The notes beneath the pieces were generated by a model, which worked only from the letters and a program-made list of their open reading frames with translations, had not been told where the DNA came from and did no database searches. A stretch of DNA of 60,988 bases from an uncultured Flavobacteriaceae bacterium (GTDB lineage: Bacteria; Bacteroidota; Bacteroidia; Flavobacteriales; Flavobacteriaceae): positions 1 through 60,988 of the forward strand of contig CAJWXC010000002.1 of assembly GCA_913048215.1 (NCBI GenBank). Direction: 5' to 3'. Made by a program: the position numbers and the translations under genes. This document shows, piece after piece, positions 38,464-48,303 of the stretch (its first letter is position 1; each line of letters starts with the position of its first letter).

Positions 38464-41043
38464 ATGCCTACACAACCAAAACTTACTCGATTTAATCAAA
38501 ATGTGTTGTCGAAATATCAAATCTACAATAGCATATTTATGACCCTTCCCTTTGACACCATCACAAAGACCGGTGCGCTTCTGCCCCTTTTTCATGAAAC
38601 CTGCCAAAAAGGGTTTAAAAAAGAGCAGGACCCTACTACTATAGTCGAGACCTTTTTCAAAAAATACCAAGCAAGACGCTCTAAAGAGAGCCAAACTAAT
38701 CTGTTATTTAGATTTATACAATACATAGAGCGGCAAGTAGTTTTATTTGATGCCATTGAAGATGCTGGATTTCCCATTGTAAATAACATGGATGGAATTG
38801 GCACATTGCGCTCTTTAAAGGAAAGTGCAACTGCTGAAAACAAACTAGAAACCCTAAAAAAATACCTTGAAGAATTTAAAGTACGTATTGTACTAACTGC
38901 CCATCCTACTCAGTTTTACCCCGGTGCGGTTTTAGGAATTATCACAGATCTAACACAGGCCATACGTGAAAATGATTTACTACGTATAAATGACCTTTTA
39001 GCACAATTAGGGAAAACACCTTTTTTTAAACATAAAAAACCTACACCTTACGATGAAGCTGTAAGTCTAATTTGGTATTTAGAAAATGTGTTTTACACAT
39101 CCTTCGGAACCATCTATGACTATATCCAGGAAAACATTTTTGATGGAAAACATATAGAAAATGATATCATTAATATAGGTTTTTGGCCAGGAGGAGATAG
39201 AGACGGAAACCCTTTTGTTACTCCAGAAATTACCTTAAAAGTTGCCGCAAGACTTCATGATACCATCATAAAAAACTACCATCGAGATATTAGAGGTTTA
39301 AGAAGAAAATTAACCTTTAATGGTGTAGAGCATCGTATTATTGAACTAGAAACACAACTTTACAACATTATTACACATCAAAAATCTTCTCTTACTCTAG
39401 ATTCTTTTACCCAAGAATTAAAAGAAATAAAACAATTAATAATAGACCAGCATCAATCACTTTACATCAATCAAATAAATAGTTTACTAAATAAAGTACA
39501 TCTCTTTGGGTTTCATTTTGCAAATCTTGACATTAGGCAAGATAGCCGTAAACATGCCCAATTTTTCAACACCCTAGTTACTGCCTTAATAGAAAGTGGT
39601 AGCACTATGTTTCCAGAGAACTATTTTGATTTAACAGAAAATGAGCAAATTGAAATACTCTCGAAAGTGCAGGGAAAGGTTGATCTATCTATAATTAAAG
39701 ATAAGCAAACACTAGAGGCGCTCCATACCATGAAGGCGATAAAAACCATTCAAACAACAAATGGACAGGCCGCCGCAAATCGATATATTATAAGTAATAA
39801 CCAAAGCACCCTGCACGTTATGCAACTTTTTGCGATGTTAAAGATAGTTGCATTTCAGGAAGCATTAACGGTAGATATTGGACCCTTATTTGAAACCATA
39901 ACAGATTTAGAAAATGCCCCAAGGGTTATGGAAGAGTTATACACAAATCCTAGCTATGCGGCACATTTAAAAACCAGAGCAAACAAGCAAACCATTATGT
40001 TAGGCTTTAGCGATGGCACAAAAGATGGTGGATATTTAATGGCAAATTGGGCCATCTATAAAGCAAAAGAAAACTTAACTAAAATATCAAGACAATACGG
40101 CATTACGGTTATTTTCTTTGATGGCCGAGGCGGGCCCCCTGCAAGAGGTGGAGGGAAAACACATAACTTTTATGCCTCTCTAGGACCCACCATAGAAGAT
40201 AAGGAAGTACAATTAACCGTTCAAGGACAAACCATTTCTTCTAATTTCGGAACCTTAGAATCATCACAATACAACTTAGAACAGTTAATTACCTCTGGTA
40301 TAAGCAATAGCCTACTTAACAGAGATTTAAACATGACCCAAAGCAATACAGAGGTGATGACAGATTTGGCACAACGTAGCTATAAAGCGTATGCTAGTTT
40401 TAAGTCACATCCTAAATTTATATCCTATTTAGAGCACATGAGCACCTTAAAATATTATGCTAAAACAAATATAGGAAGCCGTCCCTCAAAACGCGGGAAA
40501 GCAGAGGGATTAGTTTTTGAGGATCTAAGAGCTATCCCATTTGTGGGATCATGGAGCCAATTAAAGCAAAATGTACCTGGGTTTTTTGGTGTTGGTACCG
40601 CTTTAAAACATTATGAAGATAGTAATGAATTTGAAAAAGTACAGCATCTTTTCAATACCTCAGAGTTCTTTAAAACACTTATAGAAAACAGCATGATGTC
40701 TTTGACAAAATCGTTTTTAGGACTCACAAAATACATGAGCGAGGACAAAGAATATGGAGCATTTTGGAATGTAATCTATACAGAATATAAGACCTCAAAA
40801 CGCCTTCTTTTAAAACTCACCGGATACAGGCAACTTATGGAGAAAGAGCCTGCAGGAAAAGCCTCTATTGCAGTTAGGGAATCTATTGTGTTGCCGCTGT
40901 TAACCATACAGCAATATGCACTAAAGAAAATTCAGGAATTAGAGAAAGAACCTGTTAAAGATGTGGCTCAAATAGCGATTTATGAGAAGTTAGTGATGCG
41001 CTCTTTATTTGGAAATATTAATGCTAGTAGAAACTCTGCATAA
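38464..41043 (+). CDS. ppc: Phosphoenolpyruvate carboxylase
   Basis: VLTAHPTQFYPGAV, GFWPGGDRDGNPFVTPE, FFDGRGGPPARGGG, ANLDIRQDS. Confidence 0.96.
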   Translation: MPTQPKLTRFNQNVLSKYQIYNSIFMTLPFDTITKTGALLPLFHETCQKGFKKEQDPTTIVETFFKKYQARRSKESQTNLLFRFIQYIERQVVLFDAIEDAGFPIVNNMDGIGTLRSLKESATAENKLETLKKYLEEFKVRIVLTAHPTQFYPGAVLGIITDLTQAIRENDLLRINDLLAQLGKTPFFKHKKPTPYDEAVSLIWYLENVFYTSFGTIYDYIQENIFDGKHIENDIINIGFWPGGDRDGNPFVTPEITLKVAARLHDTIIKNYHRDIRGLRRKLTFNGVEHRIIELETQLYNIITHQKSSLTLDSFTQELKEIKQLIIDQHQSLYINQINSLLNKVHLFGFHFANLDIRQDSRKHAQFFNTLVTALIESGSTMFPENYFDLTENEQIEILSKVQGKVDLSIIKDKQTLEALHTMKAIKTIQTTNGQAAANRYIISNNQSTLHVMQLFAMLKIVAFQEALTVDIGPLFETITDLENAPRVMEELYTNPSYAAHLKTRANKQTIMLGFSDGTKDGGYLMANWAIYKAKENLTKISRQYGITVIFFDGRGGPPARGGGKTHNFYASLGPTIEDKEVQLTVQGQTISSNFGTLESSQYNLEQLITSGISNSLLNRDLNMTQSNTEVMTDLAQRSYKAYASFKSHPKFISYLEHMSTLKYYAKTNIGSRPSKRGKAEGLVFEDLRAIPFVGSWSQLKQNVPGFFGVGTALKHYEDSNEFEKVQHLFNTSEFFKTLIENSMMSLTKSFLGLTKYMSEDKEYGAFWNVIYTEYKTSKRLLLKLTGYRQLMEKEPAGKASIAVRESIVLPLLTIQQYALKKIQELEKEPVKDVAQIAIYEKLVMRSLFGNINASRNSA

Positions 41044-41074
41044 ACCCCATAAAGGATATAACATCTGTGTAAAC

Positions 41075-41112
41075 AAAAAAAGCCCTTTCTAAGTAGAAAG
41101 GGCTTTTTTTTA
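41075..41112. terminator. Bidirectional intrinsic terminator between convergent ppc and coxA
   Basis: AAAAAAAGCCCTTTCTAAGTAGAAAGGGCTTTTTTTT, 10-bp stem. Confidence 0.92.
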
Positions 41113-41121
41113 ATGTACTTG

Positions 41122-42939
41122 TTAATGATGCAATTCTTCTTCATTTTCCATCATAGGAACATCCTGTGGTATGAAATCTTGGCCTGCAATCATGTAATCT
41201 GTATCATCACTATTTGGCTTTGAATAATCATAGGCCCAACGATGTACCTCAGGAAGAGGACCGTCCCAGTTTCCATGAATATGTTTTACCTCTGCGGTCC
41301 ATTCTAGGGTTGTAGCATTCCAAGGATTTTTTGGTCCTTTCTTTCCGTAGTACATAGAATGAATAAAATTGTATAAGAACACTATTTGTGCTCCTGCTGT
41401 GATGATTGCAAATATGGTAATGACAACATTAACATCTGCCAAATCATCAAAGTATGGGAAAGCTGTATTGGTATAGTAACGTCTTGGTAAGCCTGCCATG
41501 CCTATAAAGTGCATCGGGAAAAACACACCATATGCGCCAATAACAGTGATCCAGAAATGTACAAACCCTAAGTTTTTATTTAACATGCGGCCTTCAAACA
41601 TTTTTGGGAACCAGTGATATACACCAGCAAACAAACCATAGAGTGCAGATATACCCATTACAAGATGGAAGTGAGCTACTACAAAATAGGTGTCGTGAAC
41701 ATTTATATCTAGTGCACTATCTCCTAAAATAATACCTGTTAATCCTCCGGTAATGAAGGTAGATACAAAACCAATAGAAAATAACATGGCAGGATTCATT
41801 TGCAAGTTTCCTTTCCATAGGGTTGTAATCCAGTTAAAAGATTTTACCGCAGATGGAATAGCAATAAGTAGGGTTGTAAAAGTAAATACAGAACCTAAAA
41901 ATGGATTCATCCCAGAGATAAACATATGGTGACCCCATACGATGGTTGACAGAAATGCAATGGCTAGAATGGAAGCTACCATCGCCCTGTAGCCAAATAC
42001 TGGCTTACGAGAATTTGTTGCTAATATTTCTGAAACCATACCCATTGCTGGTAGTATAACAATATATACCTCAGGGTGTCCTAAAAACCAAAATAAGTGT
42101 TCAAATAATACAGGGGAACCTCCTTGGTTGTGTAACACCTCTCCAGCAATAAAGATATCTGATAAAAAGAAAGAAGTACCAAAACTTCTATCCATGATAA
42201 GCATGAGCGCTGCAGATAATAATACTGGGAAAGATACAATACCAATTATGGCTGTTACAAAAAAGGCCCATATAGTAAGTGGAAGACGCGTCATACGCAT
42301 TCCTTTTGTTCTTAAATTGATAACCGTTACCACGTAATTTAATGACCCAAGTAAAGAGGATGCAATAAATATTGCCATAGAAACAAGCCATAGCGTCATA
42401 CCAGCTCCAGAACCGGGTATTGCCTGAGGCAATGCACTAAGGGGCGGGTAGATGGTCCAACCTGCAGAAGCAGGACCTGCTTCGACAAATAATGACATAA
42501 CCATGATTAAACTTGACAAGAAAAACAACCAATAAGAAACCATGTTCAAAAACCCAGATGCCATATCTCTTGCACCAATTTGAAGCGGAATAAGTAGATT
42601 ACTAAAGGTACCACTCAGGCCGGCTGTTAATACAAAGAAGACCATAATAGTTCCGTGAATGGTAACTAGTGCAAGATATACACTAGGGTCCATAACACCA
42701 CCTTCTGCCCATTTACCCAATAACATTTCAAATACTACAAATGGCTCCTCTGGCCAAGCAAGCTGCATTCTCATCAAAATAGACATTGCGATACCAATAA
42801 TCCCCATAAACAAACCTGTAATAAGGTATTGCTTAGAAATCATTTTATGATCTGTACTAAATATGTATTTAGTAATGAATGTCTCTTTGTGGTGATGCCC
42901 GTGATCATCTACTGCGTGTTCTTCTGCGTGTGCTGACAT
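41122..42939 (-). CDS. ctaD: Cytochrome c oxidase subunit I (cbb3-unrelated aa3 family)
   Basis: HPEVYIVILPAMGMVSEI, WGHHMFISGMNPF, HDTYFVVAHFHLVMG. Confidence 0.97.
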   Translation of the reverse strand: MSAHAEEHAVDDHGHHHKETFITKYIFSTDHKMISKQYLITGLFMGIIGIAMSILMRMQLAWPEEPFVVFEMLLGKWAEGGVMDPSVYLALVTIHGTIMVFFVLTAGLSGTFSNLLIPLQIGARDMASGFLNMVSYWLFFLSSLIMVMSLFVEAGPASAGWTIYPPLSALPQAIPGSGAGMTLWLVSMAIFIASSLLGSLNYVVTVINLRTKGMRMTRLPLTIWAFFVTAIIGIVSFPVLLSAALMLIMDRSFGTSFFLSDIFIAGEVLHNQGGSPVLFEHLFWFLGHPEVYIVILPAMGMVSEILATNSRKPVFGYRAMVASILAIAFLSTIVWGHHMFISGMNPFLGSVFTFTTLLIAIPSAVKSFNWITTLWKGNLQMNPAMLFSIGFVSTFITGGLTGIILGDSALDINVHDTYFVVAHFHLVMGISALYGLFAGVYHWFPKMFEGRMLNKNLGFVHFWITVIGAYGVFFPMHFIGMAGLPRRYYTNTAFPYFDDLADVNVVITIFAIITAGAQIVFLYNFIHSMYYGKKGPKNPWNATTLEWTAEVKHIHGNWDGPLPEVHRWAYDYSKPNSDDTDYMIAGQDFIPQDVPMMENEEELHH

Positions 42940-42954
42940 ATCTTAGCTCGTTTT

Positions 42955-44022
42955 TTATTTATTTAGGGATGTTGCAATGGTTGCTTGTTGTGCAATCCAA
43001 GCATCATACTGTTCTTGAGTTTCTACTATAATTTTCATCTGCATGTTGTAGTGGTTGGTACCACAAATCTTGTTGCAAAGCAATAGGTAATCAAACTCAT
43101 AAGGCTCTAATGCTTCTTCACCTTTTGCAATTAATTCTATAGAGTTTTTTCTTCTAATGGAGTTAATCCTGCTGACTTTACCCATAACCTCTTCATCCAA
43201 TCGCATTTGTTCTGTGGTGATGGAGGGAGTAAATGCAAACTGAGTGATCATACCAGGAACACAATTCATTTGCGCTCTAAAGTGAGGCATATAGGCAGAG
43301 TGTAAAACATCCTGAGATCGCATTTTAAATAATATTTTTCTACCCAGTGGCAAGTGTAGTTCATTAACAACTATATCATCTTGTGCATTTGGATCTGAGG
43401 TATCTACACCCAATTGGTTTGCACCTTCAATTAAACGTACATTGGCCTCACCAAGGGTATTATCTTCTCCACTATAACGAGCTCTCCAGTCAAACTGATA
43501 TGCATACAACTCAACAATCATTGGATCCTCATCTTCACTGACATTCATGATATCTGTCCAGGTAAATAGACCGTAGATAATAAGCCCTGCCAAAACAATT
43601 ACTGGTATCACAGTCCAGATAAATTCTAACTTGTCATTATCTGCAAAGTACAAAGCACGGTTGTTTTTATTTCCTCTGTACTTAAAAGCGAAATAGCTTA
43701 ACAACCAAAGTGTAATAAATCCTACAAAGAAAATAAGAACCATGGATATCAACCATAAATCATCAATTCCTTGTCCATGCTCTGAGGCGGCTTTAGGTAA
43801 TAAAACCTCGCCCCATTTCCAGAATGAAACAATTAATATAGCATAGGTAACAAACACAAACATGAGCATCAACCATCCGTTAATATTGTTGTCTTTGTCT
43901 GAAGCAATCTCTGAAGATTCACCTAGCTGCTCTGGTGTTTTTGACATTCCAAAAATCTTTGCCATCTGCAATACAGTGATTCCGAAGAGAATGATTACTA
44001 ATACAATTAAAAATGCGGTCAT
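42955..44022 (-). CDS. ctaC: Cytochrome c oxidase subunit II
   Basis: CuA ligands CNKICGTNHYNMQMKI; VLHSAYMPHFRAQMNCVPGM; two N-terminal TM segments. Confidence 0.95.
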   Translation of the reverse strand: MTAFLIVLVIILFGITVLQMAKIFGMSKTPEQLGESSEIASDKDNNINGWLMLMFVFVTYAILIVSFWKWGEVLLPKAASEHGQGIDDLWLISMVLIFFVGFITLWLLSYFAFKYRGNKNNRALYFADNDKLEFIWTVIPVIVLAGLIIYGLFTWTDIMNVSEDEDPMIVELYAYQFDWRARYSGEDNTLGEANVRLIEGANQLGVDTSDPNAQDDIVVNELHLPLGRKILFKMRSQDVLHSAYMPHFRAQMNCVPGMITQFAFTPSITTEQMRLDEEVMGKVSRINSIRRKNSIELIAKGEEALEPYEFDYLLLCNKICGTNHYNMQMKIIVETQEQYDAWIAQQATIATSLNK

Positions 44023-44043
44023 CGTTAGTTGTCTTCTAAATAA

Positions 44044-45378
44044 TTAATAATGATAATTTTTACTTTCTTTCATAAATGGGTTGTTTTTCAACAACAGTGG
44101 CGCTTTTGTTAATGCTGTAAAAACAACAAGGATAAAAAGACCAAGGAAAAACAATACAGACCCTATCTCTGGTATTCCTATAAACCAGCTTTTACCAACT
44201 GTTCCAGGCATTACCATCACAAATATATCTATGTAATGTCCTACTAATATTACAATTCCTGTTAACACTACAAACCAATTTACACGCTTGTAATCGCTAT
44301 TCATTAACAGCAATAGTGGGAATAAGAAGTTCATAGCCAACATGCCAAAGAATGGCAAGTTAAAGTCTTCTATACGTGTCATAAAATAGGTAACCTCTTC
44401 TGGAATGTTTGCGTACCAAATCAACATAAACTGAGAGAACCATAGGTAGGTCCAGAAAATACTAAAACCAAACATAAACTTAGCCAAATCATGGATGTGA
44501 CTGTCATTGACTATTTCTAGGTATCCTTGAGATTTTAAGAATATGGTAATTAAAGCAATTGTTGTGATGGCACACACCATCATACCAGCAAGAACATACC
44601 AACCAAATAGTGTTGAGAACCAGTGTGGGTCAAAACTCATAATCCAATCCCAAGACATCATAGACTCAGTGTATAAAAAGAATACTAAAAATCCAGCTGA
44701 AATTCTAAAGGTCTTTTTAAAGTTACTATAGTCGTTTGCCTTTGCGAGGTCTCCTGCACGAGAAAACTTAACTGCAAAATGACGGTAGGTAATCCAACCC
44801 CCTAGGAATATGGCTGCTCTTATTAGCATCCATGTACCGTTGAGCCATCCAGATTTACCTTTAATTAAAGCATCATGAGCAACAACCTCTGGATCTGCCC
44901 ACACAAATATGTGATTGATATGAAATCCTGACAATCCTAATAAAACAAACATGATGATTCCTCCTGGCACTAGATAGGCGGTGACTGCTTCCATTACTCT
45001 AAAAAGCACGGGAGACCAACCTGCCTGAGCGGCAAAATTTACTGCATAAAAAGCCAAGGCTCCAAGTGCTATCATAAAGAAAAAGAAACAAGCAACATAC
45101 AAGGCAGACCAGGGTCTGTTTTGTAGTTGATGTAAGGTATGTTCTAAATGTTTTTCTTGATCTGCAGCACTGTGAGAGGCTCCGTGAGCTGCATCTGTAT
45201 GGCTGTCGTGACTCTCTTTTGAGGACGTAGTGTGATCATCACCATGTGCCGCCATCATTTCTTTTACCTCTGCAGTAGATCCTGGAGCAGACAAAAATCC
45301 TGCACCAATACCAACAGCACCAAGTACCATCAATATGATAGCGAATAATTTAAGTTTACTAGGTAGCGTATAATTCAT
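44044..45378 (-). CDS. actF: Alternative complex III subunit ActF (quinol:cytochrome c oxidoreductase membrane subunit)
   Basis: Polytopic NrfD-like protein in ActABCDEF order directly before cox II/I; His-rich N-terminal linker. Confidence 0.85.
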   Translation of the reverse strand: MNYTLPSKLKLFAIILMVLGAVGIGAGFLSAPGSTAEVKEMMAAHGDDHTTSSKESHDSHTDAAHGASHSAADQEKHLEHTLHQLQNRPWSALYVACFFFFMIALGALAFYAVNFAAQAGWSPVLFRVMEAVTAYLVPGGIIMFVLLGLSGFHINHIFVWADPEVVAHDALIKGKSGWLNGTWMLIRAAIFLGGWITYRHFAVKFSRAGDLAKANDYSNFKKTFRISAGFLVFFLYTESMMSWDWIMSFDPHWFSTLFGWYVLAGMMVCAITTIALITIFLKSQGYLEIVNDSHIHDLAKFMFGFSIFWTYLWFSQFMLIWYANIPEEVTYFMTRIEDFNLPFFGMLAMNFLFPLLLLMNSDYKRVNWFVVLTGIVILVGHYIDIFVMVMPGTVGKSWFIGIPEIGSVLFFLGLFILVVFTALTKAPLLLKNNPFMKESKNYHY

Positions 45379-45417
45379 ATCTAAGCTATTCTATTGTTCT
45401 TTTGTTTAATGTTTTTG

Positions 45418-46047
45418 TTAATCATTTGATTGATTAGCCCCAGCAACTTCTTCAAGTTCTGGAACAAGAAGTGGTGTCCCTTCTAATGTTGCTTTGAGGT
45501 TCATAACATGTTGTGTTATTTGCCAACGTTCCAACTCATTAGTTTGAGAGGCATAAGATCCCATAGAGTTTAATCCATACATCTGAACGTGATACACCCC
45601 ACCTTGAGTAATTAATCTTCCCGGGGCAGCGTAACTTGGTATCCCAAGAATCTTCTCTCGTTGCATTAAAATTCCATTTCCATCTCCTTTATCACCATGA
45701 CAAACAGCACAATATATGGTATACAATTCTTTACCTGCGTCTAAGTTTTTTTGAGTAACCTCTAATGGGTTTTTCAACTCTTTTTTAGCAGCATCCGAAC
45801 CTTTTTTTGTGTCTGGGTACTCATAAGGAGCATATCCTCTTGGCACGGTTCCCAAAACAGGTAACATTGCTTCTTGCTGATTTGGAAAAACCTCATACTC
45901 ACCATAGGTTTCATATCCTACCGGCTCATACATATTTGGCATATATTGGAAACTAGGTTTGGTGTCACCTCCGCAAGAAACCAATCCTATCAATGCTACA
46001 AGAGCAATACTTATATGGAGTATCTTTTTCATATTAATGATCATCAT
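45418..46047 (-). CDS. actE: Alternative complex III cytochrome c subunit ActE
   Basis: Lipoprotein signal, single CxxCH (YTIYCAVCHGDKGDGNGIL). Confidence 0.9.
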   Translation of the reverse strand: MMIINMKKILHISIALVALIGLVSCGGDTKPSFQYMPNMYEPVGYETYGEYEVFPNQQEAMLPVLGTVPRGYAPYEYPDTKKGSDAAKKELKNPLEVTQKNLDAGKELYTIYCAVCHGDKGDGNGILMQREKILGIPSYAAPGRLITQGGVYHVQMYGLNSMGSYASQTNELERWQITQHVMNLKATLEGTPLLVPELEEVAGANQSND

Positions 46048-46570
46048 CAGATTCTACTATACTAATTTCAACAGCTCCTGTATCTTGCAAGAACTTAGAC
46101 ATTTTATCTATATCATGGTGTGAAGCATCAACAGCCATTAAAAAATGATCGTCTGTTGTTCTTACATCAGGATTTTCTGCTTTTTTGAATGGCCATAATT
46201 TACTTCTCATGTAAAAAGTAATTACCATTAAGTGAGCTGCGAAAAACACGGTTAATTCAAACATAATTGGCACAAAAGCAGGCATGTTTTCTATGTAACT
46301 AAAACTTGGCTTACCCCCAATATCTTGAGGCCAATCTTCAATCATAATGAAATTCATCATCGCGATTGCTACACAAAATCCTACAATACCATACATAAAA
46401 GCCGTGATGGCAATGCGTGTAGGCTCAAGACCCATTACTTTGTCTAGTCCGTGAACCGGAAAAGGTGTGTAGACTTCGTCTATATGATAGTGAGCTGCAC
46501 GTGTTTGTTTAACCGCGTGCATTAAAATATCATCGTCGTTATAAATTGCATGTATCACTTTGGAAGCCAT
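46034..46570 (-). CDS. actD: Alternative complex III subunit ActD (DUF3341)
   Basis: Start at MASKVIHAIYNDDD; two TM segments, YTPFPVHGLDKVMGL; position in cluster. Confidence 0.9.
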   Translation of the reverse strand: MASKVIHAIYNDDDILMHAVKQTRAAHYHIDEVYTPFPVHGLDKVMGLEPTRIAITAFMYGIVGFCVAIAMMNFIMIEDWPQDIGGKPSFSYIENMPAFVPIMFELTVFFAAHLMVITFYMRSKLWPFKKAENPDVRTTDDHFLMAVDASHHDIDKMSKFLQDTGAVEISIVESDDDH

Positions 46571-46571
46571 A

Positions 46572-48278
46572 CTAGTTGTTTTTAAGTTTAGAAGCTTGTC
46601 CTGCCCAATCATCGCGTTTAGCTTTTCCTGGTAACTCGCCTAAAATTTCATCGAATAAATCATACTCTGGGTTGGTCATTTTACCTATTTGTTGAAAGGT
46701 AAATAATCCCATCGCATTTAATTTCTTTTCTAATACTGGACCCACACCTGTAATTTTCTTAAGGTCATCAGAGGTCTGAGTAGCAGCATCAAAAGTTCCT
46801 AGGGTACTTAGTAAGGTCTTTAATTTACTTTGATCGTAGGTGCCTTTTTTTGCTTTGTTTGGGGTTACAACATCATAATGCTTTACATCATCTCCATGAG
46901 TTGCACGTAAGGATTTGAACTTTGAACCAGAGCTCTTTAGTATAGACTTTACCTCTGCCTGAGCAATTACAGGGAAGGTTCTAGCGTATAGTAAAAACAA
47001 CACAAAGAAAAATCCTATGGTTCCTATAAAAATACCTATATCAACAAATGTTGGTGAGAACATCGTCCAAGAAGATGGCAAGTAATCACGATGCAATGAG
47101 GTAACAATAATAACAAAACGCTCAAACCACATTCCTATGTTTACCACAATAGAGATAAAGAAAGAAAACATAATGCTTGTACGTAATTTTTTAAACCACA
47201 TAAACTGTGGAGAGAATACATTACAAGTCATCATAGCCCAATATGCCCACCAGTAAGGACCCGTTGCCCTGTTTAAAAAGGCATACTGTTCGTACTCTAC
47301 ACCAGAGTACCATGCAATAAACAGCTCTGTGATGTATGCAACACCAACAATAGACCCTGTAAGCATGATCACAATATTCATCAGCTCAATGTGCTGTATG
47401 GTAATATAATCTTCTAGTTTAGACACCTTTCTCATAATAATCAAAAGTGTGTTTACCATTGCAAAACCAGAGAAAATCGCTCCAGCTACAAAATAAGGAG
47501 GGAAAATAGTGGTATGCCATCCTGGAATAACTGAAGTTGCAAAATCAAAAGATACAATAGTGTGTACAGATAGTACGAGTGGTGTTGCCAACCCTGCCAA
47601 TACCAGAGAAACCTCTTCAAATCGTTGCCAGTCTTTTGCACGTCCACTCCAACCAAAAGATAAAATACTGTATATTCTTTTTGTAAAAGGGGTTATTGCC
47701 CTATCACGTATCATAGCAAAATCTGGTAACAGTCCTGTCCACCAAAATACAAGTGATACAGAAAGGTATGTAGAAATTGCAAATACATCCCACAATAAAG
47801 GAGAGTTAAAGTTTACCCACAATGAACCAAATTGATTTGGTATTGGTAACACCCAGTATGCAAGCCAAGGACGCCCCATGTGTATAATTGGGAATAAACC
47901 TGCTTGGATTACAGAGAAAATAGTCATTGCCTCTGCAGAGCGGTTAATTGCCATTCTCCATTTCTGACGGAAAAGCAATAATACTGCAGAAATCAAGGTT
48001 CCTGCGTGACCAATTCCTACCCACCATACAAAGTTGGTAATATCCCAAGCCCAACCTACGGTCTTGTTTAATCCCCAAACTCCAATACCGGTAGATACTG
48101 TGTAGATAATACAACCTAATCCCCATCCAAATGCAACAAGAGCAATAGTGAATACAATCCACCATGATTTGTTGGCTTTACCTTCAACAGGAGCGGCTAC
48201 ATCGATGGTAACATCGTGGTAGTTCTTATCTCCTATAACTAAGGGTCTTCTAATAGGTGCTTCGTAATGCGACGCCAT
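46572..48278 (-). CDS. actC: Alternative complex III subunit ActC (NrfD/PsrC-like) with C-terminal HhH-like extension
   Basis: Polytopic NrfD-like protein; C-terminal SDDLKKITGVGPVLEKKLNAMGLFTFQQIGKMT. Confidence 0.9.
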   Translation of the reverse strand: MASHYEAPIRRPLVIGDKNYHDVTIDVAAPVEGKANKSWWIVFTIALVAFGWGLGCIIYTVSTGIGVWGLNKTVGWAWDITNFVWWVGIGHAGTLISAVLLLFRQKWRMAINRSAEAMTIFSVIQAGLFPIIHMGRPWLAYWVLPIPNQFGSLWVNFNSPLLWDVFAISTYLSVSLVFWWTGLLPDFAMIRDRAITPFTKRIYSILSFGWSGRAKDWQRFEEVSLVLAGLATPLVLSVHTIVSFDFATSVIPGWHTTIFPPYFVAGAIFSGFAMVNTLLIIMRKVSKLEDYITIQHIELMNIVIMLTGSIVGVAYITELFIAWYSGVEYEQYAFLNRATGPYWWAYWAMMTCNVFSPQFMWFKKLRTSIMFSFFISIVVNIGMWFERFVIIVTSLHRDYLPSSWTMFSPTFVDIGIFIGTIGFFFVLFLLYARTFPVIAQAEVKSILKSSGSKFKSLRATHGDDVKHYDVVTPNKAKKGTYDQSKLKTLLSTLGTFDAATQTSDDLKKITGVGPVLEKKLNAMGLFTFQQIGKMTNPEYDLFDEILGELPGKAKRDDWAGQASKLKNN

Positions 48279-48303
48279 ATTTTATATACTATTTCTTAGT
48301 TAG

